From positions 1 through 24,053 of the forward strand of contig JALLAP010000096.1 in assembly GCA_036939355.1 (NCBI GenBank): 24,053 bases of DNA, in the 5' to 3' direction. The translations under genes and the position numbers were made by a program. Source of the DNA: Thalassiosira profunda. Its lineage: Eukaryota; Bacillariophyta; Thalassiosirophyceae; Thalassiosirales; Thalassiosiraceae. The notes under the pieces are model-generated. The model searched no databases. It was not told the DNA's origin and saw only the letters and a program-made list of their open reading frames with translations. Shown piece after piece: positions 16,017-24,053 of the stretch (position 1 is the stretch's first letter; each line of letters opens with the position of its first letter).

Positions 16017-17194
16017 GCTTTCAACAACTTGCAACGCACTTTGATTTGGGCGGTGCTCCTTGCCGCGGCCTACTGCCGTGCTCGTCGGCACGTCCCCGGC
16101 AGCTAGAGCATGGATAGACCGTGTGCCGCAGCGCCGGTGGCCGCGAGGGGCAGTACCGGTGGGCAGGCCAAATCTATCGATTGTGGCGCGGCGGTGATGG
16201 GAGACGGAGAGCTCGACACCCATCATCAGCCGTCCCTCGCCCAGAACAAGCGGCCGAAACTGTCGTCCGAGCCGTCGATATTCGACCTCCCCGATGTACT
16301 GCTGCTGCAAATCACTGCCCATCTCAGCCATACCTCCAGGATGATGTTGGGCGTCGCGTTGACGGCATCGCCCTCGTCATTGCGGAAGTCCAATTACGAG
16401 ATCCAGCCATCGGAGGCGACGAAGACGATCTTCTTGAAACTCAACTACTTCTCCTCTAGCAATCCGCATGTGTGTTTGGCTGTCTCCGACGAAGAGGAGA
16501 AGAATTTTATGGCTAGGCTGTCTGACGAGGATGTGGGTGGAGTTTTGGCGTGCAACCGGGCTGTTCACGGTCCGATCAAATCCGTGAATCTAGAGCACTG
16601 CATTGGCATTACCGGGCGTGGATTGGAACCCTCCGCGGAAAGGTTGTACATGACCTTAGCAACTGACGATGAGAGCGAGGATAAATCGCCGCCGCCAAAG
16701 CTTGATGTTGAAGTAGTTTTGCCCATCCTCCACGGCATTGTCGATGCGAAAGGTAGCTCGTTGGTTTACTTTGATCTACCAAAGACGTGGCTCGGGGAGC
16801 AACGTTCATCGTTGGCTCATTTCTTGGAAAAGTTCAACCGCGCGATGAACAGGCGTCAGCTCACTTGTTGGGCAGCCACGGAGGGGGGGGGGAATGTGTG
16901 GAACAGTGTGGAAAAGTGTGCAGAGGAACGCCCGAACGTCCGTGGGTGGGCACGAGCGGAGAGCATTTCGGAGAGTTTGCCTTCTCCTGCTACAGCTGTG
17001 ATCGCACTTTTTGTGCCGATTGCACTGATGAATGTTTACCTGCTGAAGTATGCCAGAGATGCCAAGTGTGATGCTGCAAACAGTGTTCGAAGACGCTGAA
17101 ATGCAGTGGGTGCGGGGAGACAACTTGTCAGGAATGCACTACATCGATGTTTGTGACACGTGCAACAGTGCTTCGTGCTGTGATTGCGAATGGT

Positions 17195-17259
17195 GTGAGT
17201 CCTCATTGTTTTCACGTTCGGGATTCCTGACGTTGCCCTCATGCTTGGCTCGCTTGAAG
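17195..17259 (+). other. Intron 1 of the F-box/zinc-finger gene
   Basis: This 65-nt segment has donor GTGAGT and acceptor TTGAAG, with a CTGAC branch-like word between. Removing it joins CDCEW to SPCSYC in one frame. Confidence 0.6.
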
Positions 17260-17330
17260 TGTCTCCGTGCTCGTATTGTTATGCCAAGCACTGCGCCAAT
17301 TGCATGATTCATTACGATTGCGAGTATCCC

Positions 17331-17396
17331 GTGAGTTTGCGTGCACGTCATATGCATTTTACATGCTTCGATCTTACCCTATGCATTTGATGTCAG
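17331..17396 (+). other. Intron 2 of the F-box/zinc-finger gene
   Basis: This 66-nt segment has donor GTGAGT and acceptor TGTCAG. Removing it joins DCEYP to GCYTSNCADC in frame. Confidence 0.7.
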
Positions 17397-17890
17397 GGTT
17401 GTTACACTTCCAATTGCGCCGATTGTTATGATGATGAGGACGGATTTTTTGCAGCGAAAGCGTGTGTGAATTGCGGCGGAACATACTGTGGAGATCATTT
17501 GATGGTGGAGCATATCGTGCGCGGGGCTGACGCGTTTTGCTCGGATTGCAACGTTCGAGCTACATCGGTGCTGTCGTGGTGCAACAAGATATTTGAAGAG
17601 TGGGTGATGGATCTAGAAAGCAGGTACGGTGTCGATGGCAAACGCTTGGTTTGCGCATCAGAATCATTCTCCGATCTTCTGGAGCAAAGAGAGCTTCGCC
17701 AGAGATGTGCTGCTGTGGGGGACAAACTGCCATTCAAGCAGAAGCAATTCGAGGAGTTTGACGCAAAAGCCAGAGGATTCGAGAAGCAACTGCATGGCTA
17801 AGACATCGAGGTGCATGAGGCCAGAAAGCAAAGCTGACATCTCTGGCTTTCCGTGATCTACACATACATACTCTTTCACAACGCACAATT

Positions 17891-19219
17891 CTACACCACG
17901 TATAGGATCTCCTCGTCTTCGCCCATTAGCCCCTCCCGCAGCCCTCCCCTTGCCCCTCCTTCTCCCACCCACGCCGACGGTACCACCTCCACGATCTGCC
18001 CCTCCTTCCACGCCACGCCCTGCGTCTCGTCCAGCGCTGCGGCCACGACGGCGACGTACCGCTGATCGTACCGCTCAATCTGCTTTTCCCAGTGCAGGAC
18101 TTCGGCAAGGACTCTGTTCGTGGACGATTTGCTAGGTGGTTTGAACGTGCTCCTTTTGGTTGCAGCCTTGGTTGCAGTCTCCTCTGAAGAAGTCTCCTGC
18201 GATGGCGTCTGCTTTCCTGCACTATCTTCCACCGTTTTGTCCTCCGAGCTCAGGCTAACGGACATTGATACGTCCCGCTCCACCCAGCAATCGTCATCAC
18301 CGAAATCTGCAAACGCGCCATCCATCGCCATCTCTTCCGACGAAATACTGCCATTCTCGACATGACACAGGGGCGGATCGACCTCGACGCTCGCCGTATT
18401 GTGGATTGCGGGTGCATTACCGACCTTTGGTGCACCAACAGACGACATTTCATTGAGTTGCTGATTCGCAGCGTTCTCTTCAAACTCATTCGACGAAGGG
18501 GCGCTCACCTCGCTTTCGTTTTCGCCCTCCTCCGTGATGGCATCCTCCGCACCACCAGGCGCCGCACCAATCACCATCCCACTCGGCTCGTCCGCCTCCT
18601 CCCGCTCCAGCCTGTGCAACACCTCCATCTGCGAGTTGTGCACCCCGTCGAGTCGCCGCCACATTTCCAATTGGAAGCTGTGCACCAAGTCCTCCCACCG
18701 TTCCTCGCACGGATTTCGGAGGAAGGCCCCCTTGGCCATCTCCACTTGCAACGAGAAGTGCTCGAACTCGGAATCGCGCTCCAATTGCAACAAGTCCTTG
18801 GTAACTTCGGCTGCGTTGTCCTCCCAGTTGTCGATGCGGCCCTCGTCGCCGGAGGAGCCGGCATCGCTCTCGCCGTAGCTCACAATCGCTGGATCTTCGT
18901 TCCCGTCCTCCGTTGCGCTCGTCTCCCTCTGATAGCGCTGCAGGGCCGCGTCCCAAGTTGCACTGGCGAGACCGGAATCCTCGTCAGTCGTCACGCACTT
19001 TTCTCCTACTGCATCTCTCGCTGTGGCGTCGTCGCGGGCCTCGTCGGCATCCTCATCGATCGACGCATCAGCCACATCGTCGATCTCAGGCGCCTCGATG
19101 CCGTCGTCTTCCAGGAGGGTGAAGCAGCGGAGGGCGAAGCGGATCGACCGCTGGGGGGACCGGGGGGCGAAGCGCCGCCGCGAGGGCGAGCGGGGCGGGG
19201 AGCCAAGGAAGCCGGGCAT
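17891..19219 (-). CDS. Acidic, Ser/Glu-rich protein of unknown function, 442 aa or longer
   Basis: The frame from Met at 19219 encodes an Arg/Pro/Ser-rich start (GSPPRSPSRRRFAPRSPQRS) and then long acidic, probably disordered stretches. Two parts look folded. One is a helical central segment, EVTKDLLQLERDSEFEHFSL...WEDLVHSFQLEMWRRLDGVHNS (about 138-205). The other is a C-terminal segment, RVLAEVLHWEKQIERYDQRY...AALDETQGVAWKEGQIVEVV (about 375-420). SP/RS dipeptides near the start are possible phosphorylation sites. No domain name can be assigned; a nuclear or cytoskeletal regulator is conceivable. The open frame continues upstream to 19351 with coding-like sequence, so the true start may lie in an upstream exon (next entry). 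It sits in tandem with the HMG-box gene. Confidence 0.65.
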   Translation of the reverse strand: MPGFLGSPPRSPSRRRFAPRSPQRSIRFALRCFTLLEDDGIEAPEIDDVADASIDEDADEARDDATARDAVGEKCVTTDEDSGLASATWDAALQRYQRETSATEDGNEDPAIVSYGESDAGSSGDEGRIDNWEDNAAEVTKDLLQLERDSEFEHFSLQVEMAKGAFLRNPCEERWEDLVHSFQLEMWRRLDGVHNSQMEVLHRLEREEADEPSGMVIGAAPGGAEDAITEEGENESEVSAPSSNEFEENAANQQLNEMSSVGAPKVGNAPAIHNTASVEVDPPLCHVENGSISSEEMAMDGAFADFGDDDCWVERDVSMSVSLSSEDKTVEDSAGKQTPSQETSSEETATKAATKRSTFKPPSKSSTNRVLAEVLHWEKQIERYDQRYVAVVAAALDETQGVAWKEGQIVEVVPSAWVGEGGARGGLREGLMGEDEEILYVV

Positions 19220-19574
19220 GCTGCCGGAGCCGACCGCGACGCTGAAGTGAGCTTGGTGGTGGTGCCGCGAGTTGACAACCTTCCGCTGTGGTTGCGAGAG
19301 GCGCTTGTGCTTCGGCTTGCAAGAGCACGGCCTTGGCTGTGAAACTTTGAGCTGCGTAGGAATCAGTAAGCTATGAGTACCAATTGTGTGCCAAATGCCG
19401 ATCGAGAGCCGACATCAATCTGCCAACCAGAGCCAGAGGGGGACGTTTGAAGCAACAGTCAGCGCTTGGCAGGTAGCCTGGCGTCGACCGCAGCCGCTCG
19501 CCGGTGACTGAGCTTCGCCGACTCACTGCCGCTGGCGATTTGCAATACGGGCTAGCGTAGGCCACGGGGTACAT
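19220..19574 (-). other. Possible upstream exon and intron for the acidic protein gene
   Basis: The frame of the acidic gene stays open from 19219 to 19351, giving 44 plausible residues (KPKHKRLSQPQRKVVNSRHH). A CAG acceptor lies exactly at 19354-19352. Upstream, ATG at 19574 opens MYPVAYASPYCKSPAA, followed by a GTGAGT donor at 19526. Splicing 19527 to 19351 keeps phase 0 and would give a 502-residue protein with a 175-nt intron. This is a prediction from splice signals only. Confidence 0.4.
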
Positions 19575-19749
19575 AAAGTATCTTTGCGGAGGAAGATACC
19601 GTTTGCGCCCGAAGGAAGAAGCACTGGCTTCGAGAGGTTCCTAGCAACACCAATTGTCATAGCTGCACTTCTTACTAATTATGAATCATGTATGAGATGC
19701 CAAGGAGAGGACAACCGACCTACGTCGGTCAATCCTCTTCATTGCCTCT
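19575..19749. other. Intergenic space downstream of the HMG-box gene
   Basis: The rest of the gap between the acidic gene and the HMG-box gene; no feature was recognised. Confidence 0.4.
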
Positions 19750-21030
19750 CTACGCCAGCGAGGCCGCGAACACGTTCCGCTCCAGCTCGGTCGGGAGCCC
19801 CGACGGCCGCCTCGATCCCGCCGAGAACTTCCTCCCCAGCTCCCGGTACAGGTCGTACTGATTGTCGACGACGGCACGCCCCTGCTCGGAATCGAGGACC
19901 GAGGAGCGCCGCCGTCCCTGCCCTTGCATGGGCTCAGCGGCGGCTGGTGGGGTGGGCGCTCCGGACGACAGAGCGACGGGAGGGGTTACCGCGAAGGGCG
20001 GCCCGGACGAGACTGCCGGCGGGATCTCCACGCACACCCGCCCCTGATCCTCCGAAGACGGCATATTCTCCTCGTGAATCGCGATCGACTTCCACATCGC
20101 GAGGATCTCGCCGTCGCCCATGTCCACCTGGTTGAGGTTGGAAGCATTGCTCGTCATCGACGAGGTGAGCGAACTACCGATGGAGGTGCGCAGGCTCGAC
20201 CGACCCTCGAGATCCGAGCTGTTGGAGACGACGCGGCTCAGCGGGAGGTCGCGGGGCGACTCGAGGGCCCACGCGAACGGATCGGCGAGCAATGCGCCGA
20301 CGGCGGCCTCCCCCGCCTCTCGCTTTTTCGCCTTGCCCTTCTTGATGGACCTCCGGATGTCGGACGTGACGCGAGGGGCGCCCTTGTACTTCTTGGCCTC
20401 GCTTTCGGCGAGCTTCGTGCAGAAGTCCCGCGTCTCCTCGTCGGCCGCGTTCCACGCCCGGGAGATCTGATCGTTGAGCTGTTATGTGTGTTTGTAGGCA
20501 TACAAGATGCGTTTAGAGCGATGGCGCAATGTGGACATATCATGATATCACATCACATATCTAAGGAGATCCGAGTAGACGACGTTTCAACAAGCTCACC
20601 TCGTGAAAGCCAATTTTCCCGTGCGTCTTCCGGTGGCTCCGCTTCCGCCGCTGCGCCTTCCCCGGGATGTGCCAATCGTACGGCAAGATCAACTCCCGAA
20701 ACCGCGCCGGGAGCGGCGGGCCTTGGTAATTCGCCGCGTCGGCCGGATCGAAGACGTCCGACGGCGCGAGGCTGGGGCGGAAGCCGTGCACGGTCTGGAG
20801 GATGTATTCTCGTTGGAGCTGGAAGAAGAAGTTGTACTGCGATGGTGGCGAGGAGAGGAGGAGAGGCGAGGTTAGGTGCATGCACTCTAATGGATGCGAA
20901 TGTGAGCATAAGATGTGCACGAGATGTGCGCGCCGACACTCACAGAGGTGTAGGGGCGGAGGGAGGACGAGGCGGCGCTACCGCCCACGGCGGCGGTGCT
21001 GGTGCTGGCGTCAGAGGAGTCCTTCATCAT
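19750..21030 (-). CDS. HMG-box protein with a long insert in the box, 3 exons, 350 aa
   Basis: Reads as complement(join(19750..20478,20600..20836,20944..21030)); every junction is GT-AG and phase 0. Exon 1 encodes MMKDSSDAST...LRPYTS. Exon 2 starts YNFFFQLQREYIL, the first HMG helix. It continues through about 35 loop residues to FRELILPYDWHIPGKAQRRK...HRKTHGKIGFHE. Exon 3 completes the box with LNDQISRAWNAADEETRDFC and TKLAESEAKKYKG. The rest is a basic patch (IKKGKAKKRE) and a Ser/Pro-rich tail. HMG boxes bend DNA; this stretched form, with the PYDWHIPGK block between helices 1 and 2, is one I recall from diatom HMG proteins, probably nuclear transcription or chromatin factors. The start was chosen at the first of two tandem ATGs. 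Its target genes are unknown. Confidence 0.82.
20479..20599 (-). other. Intron 2 of the HMG-box gene
   Basis: This 121-nt intron has donor GTGAGC and acceptor ATAACAG. It splits the second helix of the HMG box between GFHE and LNDQ. Confidence 0.85.
20837..20943 (-). other. Intron 1 of the HMG-box gene
   Basis: This 107-nt intron has donor GTGAGT and a pyrimidine-rich acceptor ending ATCGCAG. It joins LRPYTS to YNFFFQ, restoring the conserved PY..YNFFF start of the box. Confidence 0.85.
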
Positions 21031-21986
21031 CGTTGCAATGCAATGTCGTCGACGTCGAGGTGTTGTCGGCGTTGCACTTTGTCAGCGTCGGCGATTTATG
21101 CGACGAATTTATGAGGCAGTTGGAAATCCGCATGCAATGAAATCTTTCCTCTTGCAACGTGCACGCAAGCAAAAGTCTGCCGCCCTCAACCGAAGGAACG
21201 CGAGTTGCAATGACCGCAGGCCGATTCGATTGGTTCTCGGGTTCTCAAGGCCTAGCGCTTTTGTCTCAATGCCCGTGATTGCAAATGGCAGCGGCAAATG
21301 AAAGCGACCATTGGCGCGTGAATATTGCGGCCGATTCGCCTCTGTGTTTCTGGTGCGTCGTGGTGCCTTCCAGCGGGGCGTTGGTGACCCTGGCGAAGGG
21401 CCTCGGCCCAAACAATCATTCTATTGTGCAGTTATCGCAGTGAATGGGGCCTCTTGCTGAGTTGTCATTTTTTTCACCTTCGCTAGCAATTTTTCTAGCT
21501 GTCGCCGGTCATCGCTCTTTGCGACAACAGTGCCGGTTTGTAGTACATAATACAGCCCATGCCACCAAGAAGTCACCTGAATCAACAGTCAATGTCGCTT
21601 CGAAGAGACATTGTTGAGGCGAAGAATAAGATGGGTGGCAGTTTCAAAGGGTCACGAACGTGCTCATGCGAATGTTGCGTTCGGGATTGCCTGATCGGCC
21701 TTGCAAGCCAATCGGAAGACTTCGGCATCCACATCACCGCCCTGGGGAGGACGAGGAAGCCGGGAGGGCGAGATCGGCTCGCCTCGGGACTGTTGGATTG
21801 GCCTTGGACAAATAGCAGTGCCAGTTTGATTGTGGCCGCCTTCCCACGTCACCCGCGATGTGATGTCTCGAGTGAATCAGTCCCCGGCAAACCTCCCGCA
21901 GTGCGGTCCATTACGCCCCCGTTACCGCCCATCCAGCGCAATTCCAGCCCGTGCCCCCTGCTGAACGTCCCCCCTCTCCGACAGCA
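21031..21986. promoter_or_regulatory. 956-nt divergent intergenic region
   Basis: It separates the HMG-box gene (-) from a small plus-strand gene and is the longest gap in the window. It contains five or so TTGCAA words, a T-run near 21470 and several GCCGATTCG-type words. Open frames at 21109-21411 (-) and 21559-22143 (+) show no recognisable protein features, so I do not call them genes. Confidence 0.45.
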
Positions 21987-22271
21987 ATGGCCGCGCACGC
22001 CGCCCCGCCCCGCAATTCTTCCCGCGCCTCGTCCCGCGCCTCCGCGCCGGGGATGGGCAAGGGCGCCTCCGACCCACCCAAGATCGCCGACCTTGAAGGC
22101 GTGCTGGACGAACTGCGCGACCTCAAACGGCAATTGCAACTGAGCCAGATGGCCGCCTCCAAAAACGATCCCAACTCGAAGGAGGTCCAGCGGAGCTACG
22201 ATCCGAAATCCATGGTGAACGTGAACACCCGCGACGATCCACAGATTCGTCAAAATATCTTTGTGAGATGA
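21987..22271 (+). CDS. Small coiled-coil-like protein, unknown, 94 aa
   Basis: The start was chosen at GCAATGGCC (21987); an upstream in-frame ATG at 21951 would add 12 Pro-rich residues. The first 35 residues are Ala/Ser/Arg/Pro-rich and flexible. Residues about 43-65 (KIADLEGVLDELRDLKRQLQ) form a clear amphipathic helix that could be a coiled coil. The end is polar (KEVQRSYDPKSMVNVNTRDD, PQIRQN). There is no membrane segment, signal or known domain. Its charge pattern suggests a small adaptor or complex subunit. It converges on the next gene with a 57-nt gap. Confidence 0.55.
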   Translation: MAAHAAPPRNSSRASSRASAPGMGKGASDPPKIADLEGVLDELRDLKRQLQLSQMAASKNDPNSKEVQRSYDPKSMVNVNTRDDPQIRQNIFVR

Positions 22272-22328
22272 CGAATGTTGCTACACAGCATAATGCAGCC
22301 TAGAGAGAAGGAGCTGGCAGAATCCAAT

Positions 22329-24053
22329 TCACGCCTGCTCGTACAAGGCCAGCTTGCTCGTCAGTCCGAACAGGTGCAGCCGCAGCATCATCTTGGCCCC
22401 CGGAAGTAGCAACGCTCCCTTGCCCTCGCCACCAGCCACACCCTCCAAAGCTCGTTTCTCGCTGTAGTAAAACGCCGCAGCGTCCTCCGCCTGCACGGGC
22501 AGCAGCACCTCCCGTCCCTCTCCCACAAACCCCGCCCGGATCTCCCCCAGCACCTCCGCCGCGGCCGCCGACGCCGCTCGATCCAGCGCCCGTTCCCGGT
22601 CCCCCCTGCCACCCCTCGCGCGCTGCTGGCGGTGGTGCAACCGGATCGCGGCCGCGCCCTCGAGGAGGCGGAGGAGGTTCACGGCCAGGACGTCCCCGAT
22701 GTGGGGCAAAGGCAGCGCCGCATTGGAAGAAAGAGAGTTGTGTTGCTCGTCCTCCTGGTGGGGGTGGACGCGCTTGGCCCCGGAGCGCTGCGAGAGGACG
22801 TCCGCCGCCTGAAGACGGCGCTCGTGGCGGTCGTGGACGTAGCTTCCAGTTCCAGTTGTCCAGCGAGAGGGTATCATCCGGCGCTGCTCGTTGCCCTGGC
22901 CTTTGCGTCTTTCCTCGCTGGAGCGGCCGGAAGAAGCATTGGACGCCGACCTCGATTCGCCATCAATGCCATTGGCCGATCCTCGCTCGGACCCATCGTC
23001 GTCGCTTGCCGTCCCGCCGCGGTATTGGTTCGAGTACAGATCGCCCAGGACGGAGCAGATTGCCGCAACGACCTCGGTGCCGAGGCAGCAGCCTTCATCC
23101 ACGAACAATAGCCGATGGAGGACGTGGCACGCGGCCATGACGCGCTCGACGCGCCGCTCGGCGCTTTCCCTGGCATTGTTTGACTGCGACCGACCGCGTT
23201 TCGAGCTGGCACTGCTCGAGTCCGTTCCGCAGCTGAATGCCTTGCCGAGGAGGTCGTCGTGCACGAGCCTAGCAATGGCGTCCCGAACGGTGCCACTGTC
23301 ATTGCCGCGTCCAACCGAGGACCGACTCTTCTCCCGATCCAGTTCGTTGCTGCTTCCCTCGCGGCCTTTGTAGCTCGAGGACCCATTTCCATTCGACCGA
23401 TTCTCGTCGTCGCCCTCCGCGCCTTCCCTCGCTCTCGCCGGCACGGCCGCCCGCCGGCCATTCTTCGCCCGCAGCGCCTCCTCGCGCCGCAGCCCCGCGA
23501 GCCTTTCCACCGCGTGCCGGCACAGCCCGTCCAACGAGGCGTGGCCGCGGTCCGATCCCTCGCTCCCTCCATCGTGCGACGCGGGCTGGACGGCCGCCTC
23601 GTAGTCGTAGACGGCGCAGGGCCTCCTTCCCACACTTCCGGCACCCTCGCCGTTGCTAGTCTCGCCATTCCCACCCTCCAGGGCGCCCCGGTACAAGGGC
23701 AGGGCCGCCGACACGGCGAGCCGCAGCACGTCCCGCACGTGGTGCAGCTTGCGGTCCGTCGCAAGGCCGCTGCCCTTGCCCGAAGAAACGGTTGCCATTG
23801 ATCGCATCGGCGAGGAGAGCAACCCGCCCAGCAAAGACGAGGGCCTGCCCACCCTCGTCTGCGTTTGGACCGTCTCTTTGCGACGGCCGCCTCCCAAAAC
23901 GTTCTGCCTGCCCATTCCAGCACCGAGAAAGCTCGACGTCCCTCCCTCACCTCCCTCATTCTCCACCCCCTTCCCCTCCCATCCCTGCACCCTCTTCCGC
24001 GCCATCGCAAACGCCAGCGCCGTCCTCACCGCGCACTCCTCGTCGTGCGACAG
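22329..24053 (-). CDS. Large helical protein with disordered inserts, unknown, C-terminal part (5' end outside window)
   Basis: The frame is open from the stop at 22329-22331 to the right edge. An apparent start at 24029 is a GTG inside a continuing frame (LSHDEECA precedes it), so the N-terminus lies outside the window. About 574 residues are present. Helical, conserved-looking parts (DVLRLAVSAALPLYRGA; RRVERVMAACHVLHRLLFVD; EVVAAICSVLGDLYSNQYRG; IGDVLAVNLLRLLEGAAAIR; AKMMLRLHLFGLTSKLALYE) alternate with long Ser/Gly/Arg/Asn-rich loops. This spacing is typical of an alpha-solenoid (HEAT/ARM-like) scaffold with inserts. There is no catalytic motif or membrane segment. I cannot name the family. 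The G+C and codon use resemble the neighbouring genes. Confidence 0.65.
   Translation of the reverse strand: MSHDEECAVRTALAFAMARKRVQGWEGKGVENEGGEGGTSSFLGAGMGRQNVLGGGRRKETVQTQTRVGRPSSLLGGLLSSPMRSMATVSSGKGSGLATDRKLHHVRDVLRLAVSAALPLYRGALEGGNGETSNGEGAGSVGRRPCAVYDYEAAVQPASHDGGSEGSDRGHASLDGLCRHAVERLAGLRREEALRAKNGRRAAVPARAREGAEGDDENRSNGNGSSSYKGREGSSNELDREKSRSSVGRGNDSGTVRDAIARLVHDDLLGKAFSCGTDSSSASSKRGRSQSNNARESAERRVERVMAACHVLHRLLFVDEGCCLGTEVVAAICSVLGDLYSNQYRGGTASDDDGSERGSANGIDGESRSASNASSGRSSEERRKGQGNEQRRMIPSRWTTGTGSYVHDRHERRLQAADVLSQRSGAKRVHPHQEDEQHNSLSSNAALPLPHIGDVLAVNLLRLLEGAAAIRLHHRQQRARGGRGDRERALDRAASAAAAEVLGEIRAGFVGEGREVLLPVQAEDAAAFYYSEKRALEGVAGGEGKGALLLPGAKMMLRLHLFGLTSKLALYEQA

Larger units (their letters stand above)
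16110..17801 (+). pseudogene. F-box-like plus CxxC zinc-finger protein, 3 exons, broken by two frameshifts and a stop
   Basis: Exons appear to be 16110-17194, 17260-17330 and 17397-17801, with GT-AG introns of 65 and 66 nt. The N-terminal part has a nuclear-type patch (NKRPKL) and an F-box-like segment IFDLPDVLLLQITAHLSHTS. The middle ends LEKFNRAMNRRQLTC, which in diatom relatives leads into a long CxxC zinc-finger array. Here the array is in a different frame after a G10 run (16883-16892): ECVEQCGKVC, CYSCDRTFCADC. It meets an in-frame TGA at 17069-17071, continues with CCKQCSKTLKCSGCG, and shifts frame again near 17150-17154 to DTCNSASCCDC. It then reads cleanly through both introns (YCYAKHCANC; CADCYDDEDG; CVNCGGTYCG) to the stop. 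Relatives are presumed ubiquitin-ligase adaptors. Three lesions suggest decay, though the G run could be a sequencing error. Confidence 0.7.

Noticed and set aside
18362..19342. 326-codon plus-strand frame opposite the acidic protein gene
   Set aside because: It lacks domain features, and the minus frame has plausible helical segments and a good start.
19924..21114. 396-codon plus-strand frame across the HMG-box gene
   Set aside because: The minus strand encodes a recognisable HMG box with three consistent splice junctions; the plus frame is a shadow.
21559..22143. 194-codon plus-strand frame in the large intergenic region
   Set aside because: It has irregular composition with no domain, and its end overlaps the better-supported small gene in another frame.
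22874..24010. 378-codon minus-strand frame in another register over the partial gene
   Set aside because: It is Arg/Ala/Trp-rich in the way GC-rich out-of-frame translations are, while the competing frame has regular helices and continues to the edge.

Overview
The window is nuclear DNA from a unicellular eukaryotic alga, most likely a centric diatom close to Thalassiosira. This is an inference from three things. Several genes have short GT-AG introns (about 65-360 nt). The protein families are typical of those genomes: a Stc1/RING-like plus Sel1 protein, an F-box-like protein with CxxC zinc fingers, an LRR protein ending in a characteristic diatom tail, and a stretched HMG-box protein. Intergenic spaces are small, genes lie on both strands, and there is no operon logic. 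No tRNA, rRNA, CRISPR array, virus or prokaryotic element was seen.

Layout, left to right: the 3' end of a nucleotide-diphospho-sugar transferase (+); RRN3/TIF-IA, the RNA polymerase I initiation factor, in two exons (-); an LRR protein (-); a large 2H-phosphoesterase-like (LigT/2'-5' RNA ligase fold) protein that has lost both catalytic motifs (+); a Stc1/RING/Sel1 gene broken by one frameshift (+); an acidic type I membrane protein (-); a six-exon histidine-rich protein with duplicated exons (+); a small possible membrane protein (-); a 32-nt tandem repeat and a foldback element with a telomere-like core; a type II membrane protein with a discoidin-like domain (+); a hAT-type MITE with a perfect 8-bp target duplication; an F-box/zinc-finger gene broken in three places (+); an acidic unknown protein (-); a three-exon HMG-box protein (-); a small unknown protein (+); and a large unknown partial protein running off the right edge (-).

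The genes do not form one pathway. RRN3 and the HMG-box protein are nuclear transcription and chromatin factors. The Sel1 and F-box genes belong to what I recall as expanded diatom families, and both look decayed here while neighbouring genes are intact. The most unusual features are the histidine-rich gene, built from tandemly duplicated phase-0 exon/intron units so that each could be skipped without losing frame; the pseudo-2H enzyme; and the two different inverted-repeat elements that flank the discoidin-like gene.
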